Below, piece by piece: positions 56,709 through 64,000 of a stretch of 64,000 nucleotides of DNA. The stretch spans positions 37,550 to 101,549 of the forward strand of contig CANHHA010000004.1 in assembly GCA_947460825.1 (NCBI GenBank), in the 5' to 3' direction. The notes below the pieces were generated by a model that did no database searches, was not told where the DNA came from, and saw nothing but the letters and a program-made list of their open reading frames with translations. The position numbers and the translations under genes were made by a program. The stretch's first letter is position 1. Every line of letters begins with the position of its first letter. This DNA is from Flavobacteriales bacterium. Its GTDB lineage: Bacteria; Bacteroidota; Bacteroidia; Flavobacteriales_D; Crocinitomicaceae.

Positions 56709-56731
56709 AAAAAAGGCTCCGAAGAGCCTTT
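56709..56731 (-). terminator. Intrinsic terminator with UUCG loop, between the two POT genes
   Basis: On the minus strand a 7-9 bp stem (aaaggctc / gagcctttt) closes a UUCG tetraloop and ends in a T run. It lies 6 bases after the stop of the upstream POT gene. The UUCG loop makes it notably stable. Confidence 0.85.
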
Positions 56732-56737
56732 AATGGG

Positions 56738-58798
56738 TTATAAAACGTTGTTTTCTTTCATTACGCGGTTTAGCCAACGCAACATCAAGAACAATAATAA
56801 GGCTGCACCTAATACCAGCGCAAAATTCAGATAAAAGAAATTCTGTTTGCTGTTTGCATCAAATCCTTCCCAAAGGCTAGAAAGCATTCCAGACATCTTA
56901 TTTCCGACAGAAATAGCAAGGAAATACCCGCCCATCATCAATGCGGTAATGCGTGGAGGACTTAATTTCGACACTAAGGACAATCCCATAGGAGATAAAC
57001 AAAGTTCACCAATGGTGATTACTCCATAAGAAGCTAACAACCACATGGATCCAGCTTTAGCATCCAACCCGTTCGTAGCAAAAACAGCACCTACCATTAC
57101 CAGGGCAGATAACGCCGTAATAATCAAACCGATGGCAATTTTAGCTGGGGTACTTGGTTCTTTTTTCTTTCTTCGGAAAAAGCCCCAAATTCCAACCATC
57201 ACTGGAGTTAACACAACCACCCAGAATGGATTAATGGACTGATAAAGCTCCGTAGAATACAACTTTAAATTAGGCGCTTCGGCATTTGCTTCATGTATAA
57301 GTTCATTCTTTTGTAAATACCCATAAACATGCAGTGCCGAATTGAGTGCTGTGAGTTCACCTTTTAACGCTTCTTGTTCTTCTTTTTCAGTAGCCTTAGC
57401 CAAGGCTGCCTCTTTATCTTTAATTTGCTTTGCAGTTTCAGCAGCAAGAACAGCGATAGATTTCTTCTCGCTGAGCACACTTGGAAGTTGTTGACCTGGA
57501 GTTTCAGCTAAACCAATAAGCAAAAATTTATCTGATTTTTCTAGGGTAGAGTCGCTCTCAATATTCGCTATGGTAGCATCATCAACTTTATTTGCTTGTA
57601 GCGCCGGAACATCCGATTTCGAAAGATTCGTGAAGTATTTATAGGATTTATCGATGCGCTCAATTTTCTCCGCACATAATTTTAAATTCTTAAAATCTTG
57701 CTTTGTTTCTTTAGGAAGCGCATTCTGAGTAACATTCAAAAAGCTCATGGATGCATCATACGTCGCTTTATCTTTAATCAAGGGGCTATTTTCAACCAAT
57801 TGTGCCATACCTGCCGCATCCGCAGCACCAGTAATTCCTGGAGCCATTGTACGGTCCGTATAATCTTCCGCCCAAATGGTTAGGGCATCTCCATTTTGAT
57901 GGAAAATTGCAAAGAATAGAATAACACAGGTGAACACGGCTAGTAAGGCTTTAATCGCACGACTTTCTTTAGCCTCTGACTTAAATGCGAGATAAATAAA
58001 GAATCCAATTACAGGGAGACACCCAATAATGAAGGCATCATTCGTATCCGTACCTAATAAATTCCCAGGAATTAAATACCCAATGATTCCAAAAACAAAC
58101 ATCGGAAGTACGGTTAATGCGAGGATTTTTAGTGTTGACATATCCCCTTCTTGTAAGGGTTTTACCACATCGTAACTTTTAATGTGTTTGTTACCAATAG
58201 AGAAAACAACAACCCCTATAAGCATTCCAACTCCCGCGGCGGCAAAGGCATGACCCCAACCATAATTAATACGCATAAAGGCTGCAACGAAATTACAAAC
58301 GAAGGCACCGATGTTGATCCCCATGTAGAAAATGTTAAATCCTGCATCTTTCTTATCCTTTAATGAATCCTCACTGTATAAATTACCTACGAGGGTTGAT
58401 ATATTCGGTTTAAAGAAGCCATTACCAAGAATTATCAAGAGTAAAGCGATATAAAAACTTGGAATGGTGTGCATCGCTAACATAAAATATCCTGCGGCCA
58501 TCATTAATCCTCCAATAATAATTGATCTTCTGTAGCCTAATAAACGATCGGCTAACAAACCTCCAATGAACGGTGTTAAGTAAACCAATCCGAGGTAGGT
58601 ACCATAAATATCCGATTTCAATTGACCATCAAAGCCCATTCCACCGTTATTCCAACCATCAAGCATGTAAAGCGAGAAGATTCCGAGCATTAAATAGTAC
58701 CCAAAGCGCTCCCACATCTCGGTTCCAAACATAAACCACAAACCTTTCGGGTGACCGAAAAGCATTTGAATTTCATTCTTATTGTCAGCGTTACTCAT
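56738..58798 (-). CDS. POT family peptide MFS transporter with large extracytoplasmic insertion
   Basis: A paralogue of the gene at 55217-56698, 686 residues. The POT pattern is intact: GTEMWERFGYYLMLGIFSLY, LGNGFFKPNISTLVGNLYSE, and the late SWHLL-type region ISVGNKMSGMLSSL. About 200 residues (roughly 310-515) are inserted between the two membrane bundles. They are hydrophilic, helical and rich in Lys, Glu and Ala, including a coiled-coil-like stretch (QIKDKEAALAKATEKEEQEA). The insertion probably lies on the outer face of the inner membrane. Long POT forms like this occur in Bacteroidetes. Confidence 0.93.
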   Translation of the reverse strand: MSNADNKNEIQMLFGHPKGLWFMFGTEMWERFGYYLMLGIFSLYMLDGWNNGGMGFDGQLKSDIYGTYLGLVYLTPFIGGLLADRLLGYRRSIIIGGLMMAAGYFMLAMHTIPSFYIALLLIILGNGFFKPNISTLVGNLYSEDSLKDKKDAGFNIFYMGINIGAFVCNFVAAFMRINYGWGHAFAAAGVGMLIGVVVFSIGNKHIKSYDVVKPLQEGDMSTLKILALTVLPMFVFGIIGYLIPGNLLGTDTNDAFIIGCLPVIGFFIYLAFKSEAKESRAIKALLAVFTCVILFFAIFHQNGDALTIWAEDYTDRTMAPGITGAADAAGMAQLVENSPLIKDKATYDASMSFLNVTQNALPKETKQDFKNLKLCAEKIERIDKSYKYFTNLSKSDVPALQANKVDDATIANIESDSTLEKSDKFLLIGLAETPGQQLPSVLSEKKSIAVLAAETAKQIKDKEAALAKATEKEEQEALKGELTALNSALHVYGYLQKNELIHEANAEAPNLKLYSTELYQSINPFWVVVLTPVMVGIWGFFRRKKKEPSTPAKIAIGLIITALSALVMVGAVFATNGLDAKAGSMWLLASYGVITIGELCLSPMGLSLVSKLSPPRITALMMGGYFLAISVGNKMSGMLSSLWEGFDANSKQNFFYLNFALVLGAALLLFLMLRWLNRVMKENNVL

Positions 58799-58873
58799 AG
58801 CTTAGTTTTAAAGATTATTGCTGCCGAATATACAAAAAATCATGTGACTTCGCGATATTTCTTAATTCCCGCT

Positions 58874-58881
58874 TAATTTTG
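58874..58881 (+). promoter_or_regulatory. -7 promoter box of the TatD-like gene (TAATTTTG)
   Basis: An exact TAnnTTTG match 7 nt before the ATG at 58889, in the divergent gap with the long POT gene. It implies a leader of only one to three bases. Confidence 0.57.
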
Positions 58882-58888
58882 AATTGAA

Positions 58889-59503
58889 ATGAAATGCTAC
58901 GACGCACACACCCATACCATTCCTGATAATCACATGGGAATTTACCAAAGCGATGCGGTTTACACAGCGAGCCTTTTTTCAGTAGGTGTGCATCCGTGGC
59001 AAGCCGATGTTAAGACACTAAGCGAAATAATCCCCGCCATACACCATCAAAACTGCCGCGCGATTGGAGAAGTTGGATTGGATCGCTTGAGAGGCCCTTC
59101 CATGGAAATCCAACTCGCAATGCTCTTAGCCCAACTCAATCTTGCGAATGAACTGCAAAAACCAGTCATCTTTCATTTGGTCCGCGCATGGGACGAATTT
59201 TATTCGCTAGTTAAATCGCAGCAGCATACTCCTTGGATTATACATGGATTTAATTCCCCCAAACAACTTCCACGCTTATTGCAAACCAAGGTTATATTTA
59301 GTCTAGGTCCTGCCAGCCTGCAAAACCCGCACATGCAATCAATCCTAACTCAAATTCCATTGAATCGACTCTTATTTGAAACCGATGATACAGCAAGCGA
59401 TATTAATCAAGTCTACCTCGACTATTCCCTAGCTACCTCCACCCCACTCGAAGAAGTATATGCTCACATCGAACAAAATTTTTTGGCTATTTTTGGGGCA
59501 TGA
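58889..59503 (+). CDS. TatD family metal-dependent hydrolase
   Basis: A TIM-barrel hydrolase of the TatD group, which includes 3'-5' DNases. The 204 residues are shorter than the usual 255-265, but the metal ligands are present: HTH in YDAHTHT near residues 6-8, Glu in IGEVGLDRL, His in VIFHLVRAWDEF, His in IIHGFNSP, and Asp in LLFETDDTAS. The protein seems to have short loops and is probably functional. The ATG of tcdA overlaps its stop by 4 bases. Confidence 0.88.
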   Translation: MKCYDAHTHTIPDNHMGIYQSDAVYTASLFSVGVHPWQADVKTLSEIIPAIHHQNCRAIGEVGLDRLRGPSMEIQLAMLLAQLNLANELQKPVIFHLVRAWDEFYSLVKSQQHTPWIIHGFNSPKQLPRLLQTKVIFSLGPASLQNPHMQSILTQIPLNRLLFETDDTASDINQVYLDYSLATSTPLEEVYAHIEQNFLAIFGA

Positions 59504-60222
59504 GTCATTGGTTAGAACGGTCTGAACTCTTGGTGGGGTCAGAAAAGCTTAATAAATTGGCAAACGCTCACGTCATGATCGTTGGCTTAGGTGGAATCGG
59601 GTCTTTTGCGGGTGAATTCATTGCCCGGGCGGGAATTGGTACGCTAACCCTAATCGACGGGGATGCGTTTGATCCCACCAATAAAAACCGACAATTAACG
59701 GCCTTAGATTCCACGATAGGTAGAAACAAGGCCGTGGTGCTCGGGGAACGCATTAAGGACATCAATCCCGAAGTCCACTTGAATATTATTGAAGAATTTG
59801 TGCTACCTGAACGCGTATGGGAGCTCCTAGCCGAATACAAACCCGATTATGTGATGGATTGTATTGATTCTGTAAGTCCGAAACTGGCATGGTTATTCGC
59901 CTGCAAACGACTAAAAATCAAAATCATTAGCCATTTAGGCGCTGGAGGAAAATCCGACCCATCTTCGGTAAAGGTTGTTAACTTGGCAGATACGCACAAC
60001 TGCAAGTTAGGGGCTCATATTAAAAAGCGCATGAAACGACAAGGAGCATCGCTTCGGGGAATAAAAGCCGTATTTTCTTCGGAACTCCAGGATAAAAATT
60101 CGCTTAAAATGACCGACGGCACAAAATTCAAGAAGTCATTTTATGGCACCATTAGCTACATGCCGGCACTCTTTGGCTTACACGGTGCCGCGGAGGTGAT
60201 TCGGTATTTGAGTTCGAAGTAA
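59500..60222 (+). CDS. tcdA: tRNA threonylcarbamoyladenosine dehydratase
   Basis: A ThiF/E1-like ATP-dependent enzyme that cyclises t6A at position 37 of tRNA to ct6A. The 240 residues fit TcdA (CsdL). The adenylate-binding P-loop is VGLGGIGSFAGEFIARAGIG near residues 28-47, followed by LTLIDGDAFDPTNKNRQLTA. GAGGKSDPSSVKVVNLADT marks the TcdA subgroup. It overlaps the TatD-like gene by 4 bases and probably shares its promoter. Confidence 0.93.
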   Translation: MSHWLERSELLVGSEKLNKLANAHVMIVGLGGIGSFAGEFIARAGIGTLTLIDGDAFDPTNKNRQLTALDSTIGRNKAVVLGERIKDINPEVHLNIIEEFVLPERVWELLAEYKPDYVMDCIDSVSPKLAWLFACKRLKIKIISHLGAGGKSDPSSVKVVNLADTHNCKLGAHIKKRMKRQGASLRGIKAVFSSELQDKNSLKMTDGTKFKKSFYGTISYMPALFGLHGAAEVIRYLSSK

Positions 60223-60283
60223 CCCCGTTAAATAGTATATGGAATGTTAACATAACCTTTCTATTTACAAAAAATAAAAAAAG

Positions 60284-60291
60284 TATATTTG
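60284..60291 (+). promoter_or_regulatory. -7 promoter box of the repeat-bearing T9SS cargo gene (TATATTTG)
   Basis: An exact TAnnTTTG match 30 nt before the chosen ATG at 60322, and 12 nt before an alternative ATG at 60304. The region upstream is very A/T-rich, as often seen at strong Bacteroidetes promoters. Confidence 0.55.
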
Positions 60292-60321
60292 CATAATAAA
60301 ACGATGTTAATAAAAAAAGAT

Positions 60322-61875
60322 ATGAAAAACATCCTACTCCTTATGTTTTCGACGGCATTTGGTATTTTGGCCAACGGACAATGCCAAATGAGCGCAACCA
60401 TAAACAATGTAACATGTTGCGGTGCGAGTAACGGCACCATTGGTATTAGCGCTTTCGGAGGAACTGCACCTTACAACATCGCTTGGACCGGTCCGGTTAG
60501 CGGTAATCCTGCTGGAAATGAAATTAATAGCAACATTGGAAACTATATTATTTCCAATCTGCCCTCAGGCACCTATACAATTTACCTAACAGATGCGAAT
60601 GGATGTACCGCAATGACAGTTGCAACGATTACTCAACCGCCGTGTTTAATTGGCAGTTCAACCTCAACAAATTGTTTATGCTTTGGCGACCAAACGGGGT
60701 CCATCACCATTACTAGCACTGGTGGAGTCGCTCCTTATAATGTAAGTTGGTCGGGACCAGTGTTTGGTAATCCTGCGGGAATAGAAATCAATGCATCGGG
60801 AGGCTCCTATACCATTAACAGTCTTCCTGCGGGAACTTATGCAGTAGACGTTACTGACGCGTCTGGCTGCCAATGGGCTATGAATGTTACGATTACCCAA
60901 CCTAATGCTCTAGTAGCCTCTACTGGAAATTTTATTCCTAATGTCTGTAACGGAATAAGCAATGGTTCAGCCACGATAACTGCTTCTAACGGTACGGCGC
61001 CTTATAATGTTAGTTGGTCAGGACCGGTGAGTGGCAATCCTGTTGGGTCGGAAATTGCGGTATCAGGTGGCACCTATACCATTACCAGTCTTTCTGCGGG
61101 AACGTACACCGTAACGGTGATGGATGCGAACAACTGTTCGACGACGACCATATTTACGATTACTGAGCCTGTTCAAATTTCGGTTAACACCACCACAGCT
61201 AATGTGTCTTGTTTTGGAGGGAGCACGGGGTCTTCGAATATTACGGTGGGAGGAGGAGTTGCTCCTTATCATGTAAGTTGGACGGGACCAGTGAATGGTG
61301 ATCCTGCGGGTACAGAGATAGCGGTGTCAGGAGGCAGCTACAACATTACCAACCTTCCTGCTGGAAGTTATACCGTCACGGTAACGGATGCGAATAACTG
61401 TTCGACGAACACCAACTTTTTGATTCTTCAACCCTCTCCATTAAACGTCACTGGAATTACCTCCATCAACGGAATCGATATTACTGTTGGCGGAGGGACC
61501 CCTCCATATACCTATGCATGGTCCACGGGCACCTCAACGGAAGATTTAACCAATCTTATGCCGGGCACCTACACTGTTACTGTTACTGACTTCAATGGAT
61601 GCACGCAAACCGATAGTTTTACGGTTCAAAATGCCGATATTCTTACAGTAAGTCCTTCGGTTTTGGAAATTTATCCCAATCCTGCCTGTGATAAACTAAC
61701 CCTCAAAATGAAACATTCGAATAATGTGCCCTTTTATATTGCCGATAACCTAGGTAGAACGGTAATCAAAGGAAGCAGTGAATTCGAGCTTACTGAAATT
61801 CCAATTAATTCTTTGAAGGCGGGAATATACCTTTTACACATGGACAATGTTACCTTGACCTTTATAAAAGAATAA
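60322..61875 (+). CDS. SprB-repeat secreted protein with T9SS type A sorting domain
   Basis: A 517-residue secreted protein. It has a signal peptide (NILLLMFSTAFGILANGQ), then four tandem repeats of 87-89 residues and a shorter fifth, and a C-terminal type IX sorting domain (LEIYPNPACDKLTLKMKH to the last lysine-glutamate). Each repeat carries the SprB-repeat features: a Cys-x-Gly start (such as VSCFGGSTGS), a GGVAPYNVSWSGPV-type core, and LPAGTYTVTVTDANNCS before a TITQP end. SprB is the gliding adhesin of flavobacteria; this is a much smaller relative in repeat type only. An alternative ATG at 60304 would lengthen the signal peptide. It is expected cargo of PorU/PorV. Confidence 0.93.
   Translation: MKNILLLMFSTAFGILANGQCQMSATINNVTCCGASNGTIGISAFGGTAPYNIAWTGPVSGNPAGNEINSNIGNYIISNLPSGTYTIYLTDANGCTAMTVATITQPPCLIGSSTSTNCLCFGDQTGSITITSTGGVAPYNVSWSGPVFGNPAGIEINASGGSYTINSLPAGTYAVDVTDASGCQWAMNVTITQPNALVASTGNFIPNVCNGISNGSATITASNGTAPYNVSWSGPVSGNPVGSEIAVSGGTYTITSLSAGTYTVTVMDANNCSTTTIFTITEPVQISVNTTTANVSCFGGSTGSSNITVGGGVAPYHVSWTGPVNGDPAGTEIAVSGGSYNITNLPAGSYTVTVTDANNCSTNTNFLILQPSPLNVTGITSINGIDITVGGGTPPYTYAWSTGTSTEDLTNLMPGTYTVTVTDFNGCTQTDSFTVQNADILTVSPSVLEIYPNPACDKLTLKMKHSNNVPFYIADNLGRTVIKGSSEFELTEIPINSLKAGIYLLHMDNVTLTFIKE
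60382..61629 (+). repeat. Tandem SprB-type repeats, four full and one partial
   Basis: Units lie at about 60382-60642, 60643-60903, 60904-61170, 61171-61434 and a degenerate fifth to about 61629. Units 2 to 4 are also clearly similar at the DNA level (for example repeated tggtcgggacca/agtg-like cores and cctgcggg blocks). This points to duplication within the gene. Confidence 0.85.
61650..61875 (+). other. T9SS type A C-terminal sorting domain coding region
   Basis: About 75 codons encoding the tail that begins LEIYPNPACDKL. This YPNP start, a GRxVIKG-type middle and a final strand of the form TLTFIKE are the features recognised by PorV/PorU. Confidence 0.85.
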
Positions 61876-61932
61876 CTGCTCATTGGGTTTAGTATTTATT
61901 GTTTTTTAAAACGATAATTTAACGTTAAAACG

Positions 61933-61940
61933 TACCTTTG
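61933..61940 (+). promoter_or_regulatory. -7 promoter box of heme A synthase gene (TACCTTTG), 3 nt before the ATG
   Basis: An exact TAnnTTTG match with three bases (act) before the ATG at 61944. The in-frame TTG at 61938 is part of the box and is not the start. Confidence 0.6.
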
Positions 61941-61943
61941 ACT

Positions 61944-62954
61944 ATGGAATATTCAAGGCGTTTTATTCGGTTTCAATGGATCACTCTAATCGGCTTATTT
62001 TTGGTGATTTGCGCCGGAAGTTTTGTCCGCATTACCGGTTCAGGCATGGGTTGTCCGGACTGGCCCAAATGTTTTGGACAATGGATTCCACCCACCGCAG
62101 AGGAGCAACTTCCTGCGAATTATTTGTCTATTTTTCAGGAAAAACGGGCTAAAAAGGCAGTGAAGTTTTGTAAGTTTTTATCGGCCATTGGCATGAAAGA
62201 AACGGCAAAGAAAATCAAAGCAGACCCCACCCTACTGAAAGAAGAGCCTTTTAATGCAGCACGAACCTACACGGAGTATATCAATCGCTTGCTGGGTTTT
62301 CTTGCGGGAAACCTGATGTTAGTTGGGTTCTTTTGGAGCCTGCTTTTCTATCGAAAGCGCTGGCTTTTAACCCTTTCTGCCATCAACTTGGTGCTCATCG
62401 CAGTGGAGGCATGGTTTGGTTCTATTGTCGTTGCCACGAACTTAGTGCCTTGGACCATAACCGTCCATTTATTTCTGGCTTTGGTCATTTTACTGATTCA
62501 GATGTATCTGATCTACCGCATTTCTCCAAAACATGGAACGAAGATTCCCGTGAATAAGCGGATATTCTATATTTGGTGGGCGGTATTTGTTATTACTTTT
62601 TACCAAATGTTTCTTGGAACCCAGGTAAGAGAATACATTGACGCCTTAACGAAACAAGGATTGGGTAGAGAGGCATGGAGCGATTATTTGGGAATTGAAT
62701 TCTTCATTCACCGAACTTTCAGTTGGCTTGTGCTTGTTTTACTTGTATATTTGGGTTGGAAAAATGAGAAAGAAGGAAAAATCCCCATGATTCGTTGGGC
62801 CTTTATCATTTTGAGTATTGAACTGATTGCTGGAGTGTTATTGGCCTATTTCGACCTGCCGGGCTTGGTGCAAACAGCACACTTAGTCTTTGCGGCCATC
62901 TTATTGGGCATTCTCAGCATGGGGACCTACCGATTTAAAAAACAGCTTAAATAA
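61944..62954 (+). CDS. ctaA: Heme A synthase (COX15/CtaA family)
   Basis: Oxidises the C8 methyl of heme O to make heme A for aa3-type cytochrome oxidase. The 336 residues contain about eight membrane segments. The N-terminal GSGMGCPDWPKCFGQWIPP, with a Cys pair in the first extracytoplasmic loop, is characteristic. The ExxNR motif is EYINRLLGF. Heme-ligand histidines are in TVHLFLALV, FFIHRTFSW and QTAHLVFA. No cytochrome oxidase or CtaB gene is in view. A secreted protein gene follows 17 bases later. Confidence 0.93.
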   Translation: MEYSRRFIRFQWITLIGLFLVICAGSFVRITGSGMGCPDWPKCFGQWIPPTAEEQLPANYLSIFQEKRAKKAVKFCKFLSAIGMKETAKKIKADPTLLKEEPFNAARTYTEYINRLLGFLAGNLMLVGFFWSLLFYRKRWLLTLSAINLVLIAVEAWFGSIVVATNLVPWTITVHLFLALVILLIQMYLIYRISPKHGTKIPVNKRIFYIWWAVFVITFYQMFLGTQVREYIDALTKQGLGREAWSDYLGIEFFIHRTFSWLVLVLLVYLGWKNEKEGKIPMIRWAFIILSIELIAGVLLAYFDLPGLVQTAHLVFAAILLGILSMGTYRFKKQLK

Positions 62955-62971
62955 CTTATACGATTAACCCT

Positions 62972-64000
62972 ATGAAACTTCTACTACTCTTACCCATCGC
63001 ATTTGTGAGCCCATTGCTTTGGGGACAAATCAGCTTAGACCAAACAGACATGCCCTCTGTTGGAGATTATATTCCTCGGAAAAGCGATACCATGACCGTA
63101 TTACCCGGCCCTGGCGGAAGCGGTCCCAACCAGGTTTGGAACTTCACCACCTTGAGTAATTACGTAATTACCGAAAATACAACGGTAGTGTCGGTAGCCT
63201 CTACGCCGAATGGCAATCAATTTGGGAATTCAAATATGGCCATGACCAATGACAACGCGAGTTACTTGTACTTCAATAAAAGCGCTCAATCCTTTAGTAC
63301 GCAAGGGTTCTCTGGGGATTTATTGGGCACAGGGATAATTAATGCAGTGTTTAACCCTGATTTAACGCTTCACCAATTTCCACGAACCTTTGGGTCTAGT
63401 TTCAGCGACACCTACGTCATCGATGTTATTGTTCCCGGTGCAGCCATCAATCCCTTGGTGAGTCAGATACGTTTCAAGCGATCTTCGATGGTTCACGACA
63501 CCACTGATGCATGGGGACAACTTACTACGCCTCACGGCACCTATGATGTGTTGCGCATCCATACGATGGAAGTGTTTACTGATTCCATTTGGGCTCAACC
63601 CATCTTTCCTCCTACGTGGAGTTTGGTGAGCACGAGTTCGGACGTTTCCAACAGCTATTCTTGGGTAGGTAAAGGTGGCAAATTAGCGATTGCGGAAATG
63701 AGTTTCGATACGCTTGGCGTTCCAAAAATATTCAAATGGACGGAACTCCCTGGGATTGGGGTTGGGCTTGAAGAATCCAGCGTTGACATCCTTGAAATTT
63801 ACCCGAATCCCTGTGAAACTGTATTAACCGTGCGTGCGCAAGAAACAAAGGTTGGTAGTGAATTTAGTATCATGAATGCCTTGGGCATGCTGGTTTACAC
63901 AGGAGTCATCACAGAAGTAAATCAATCCATAAACATAGCGCATCTTGCCCCAGGTAGCTATACCCTTTGTGTTGGAGAAAACCACCAGCGCTTCATCAAG
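62972..64000 (+). CDS. Secreted protein with T9SS type A sorting domain, 3' end at window edge
   Basis: An open frame of 343 codons from the ATG at 62972 to the last base, with no stop inside the window. The N-terminus is a signal peptide (KLLLLLPIAFVSPLLWGQ). The main part is a beta-rich extracellular domain with no family I recognise. It includes GGSGPNQVWNFTTLSNY near residues 49-65, an opening common to Bacteroidetes secreted proteins. The C-terminus is a type A sorting domain (LEIYPNPCETVLTVRAQ near residue 275, ending HQRFIK), so only a few residues or just the stop are probably missing. It is likely PorU/PorV cargo. Confidence 0.88.
   Translation, partial: MKLLLLLPIAFVSPLLWGQISLDQTDMPSVGDYIPRKSDTMTVLPGPGGSGPNQVWNFTTLSNYVITENTTVVSVASTPNGNQFGNSNMAMTNDNASYLYFNKSAQSFSTQGFSGDLLGTGIINAVFNPDLTLHQFPRTFGSSFSDTYVIDVIVPGAAINPLVSQIRFKRSSMVHDTTDAWGQLTTPHGTYDVLRIHTMEVFTDSIWAQPIFPPTWSLVSTSSDVSNSYSWVGKGGKLAIAEMSFDTLGVPKIFKWTELPGIGVGLEESSVDILEIYPNPCETVLTVRAQETKVGSEFSIMNALGMLVYTGVITEVNQSINIAHLAPGSYTLCVGENHQRFIK

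Overview
The window reads as a contiguous, almost gap-free stretch of chromosome from a member of the Bacteroidetes (Bacteroidota), most likely Flavobacteriales and perhaps near Crocinitomicaceae/Fluviicola. The reasons are: a type IX secretion (T9SS)/gliding locus in flavobacterial order (porV, porU, gldJ, murF), a MoxR-Bat operon, secreted proteins ending in T9SS sorting domains, a short primary sigma factor, no visible Shine-Dalgarno sites, and the Bacteroidetes -7 promoter motif TAnnTTTG in front of many genes. No insertion sequence, prophage, CRISPR array, tRNA or rRNA was seen. No gene-free gap exceeds about 125 bases.

Layout. 1-3.3 kb: the end-truncated primary sigma factor gene, trpS, plsC, gatC and a small zinc-ribbon protein. 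3.4-10.7 kb: a seven-gene moxR, DUF58, unnamed membrane protein, batA, batB, batC, batD operon. 10.7-14.0 kb (minus): ispF behind porV, then pyrR-pyrB, a STAS protein and ribonuclease Z. 14.0-24.4 kb: the T9SS block, with porV and porU on the minus strand, and a PorP/SprF-family gene, a very long gldJ and murF on the plus strand. 24.4-35 kb: housekeeping genes (prfB, gcvH, gyrB, glutathione peroxidase, an OmpA-like protein, valS, DUF1573, Nudix, pyrE, SRPBCC, birA). 35-39.3 kb: rsfS, ftsH, cdsA, psd and a small Lys/Cys-rich exported protein. 39.4-47.7 kb: long-chain acyl-CoA ligase, RlmI-like methyltransferase, MATE exporter, fmt, gpsA, lysC. 47.7-52 kb: feoA, feoB, a tiny FeoB-associated Cys protein, corA, trmH, and a THX-like ribosomal protein with a long basic tail. 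52-60 kb: serC-serA, a cyclophilin, an unknown protein, two POT peptide transporters, a TatD-like hydrolase, tcdA. 60.3-64 kb: a repeat-bearing T9SS cargo, heme A synthase, and a second T9SS cargo cut by the window edge.

How the genes fit together. PorU and PorV form the outer-membrane complex that cleaves sorting domains and attaches T9SS cargo. GldJ is an outer-membrane lipoprotein needed for the gliding/secretion apparatus, and the PorP/SprF protein is a likely anchoring partner. The two proteins near the right end carry the type A sorting tails this machine recognises. The Bat genes probably form an envelope complex with a MoxR chaperone. Most other genes are central metabolism and translation.

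The most interesting signals are: (1) an exact TAnnTTTG promoter box lying 3-4 nt before the start codon of at least eight genes, implying leaderless mRNAs; (2) pyrE and a divergent Nudix gene whose start codons overlap inside CCATGG, each with its promoter box close to or inside the other gene; (3) a GldJ of about 940 residues with an apparent extra Ig/PKD-like insertion; (4) a THX-like ribosomal protein with a histone-H1-like tail. No clearly novel multi-gene defence or mobile system was found.
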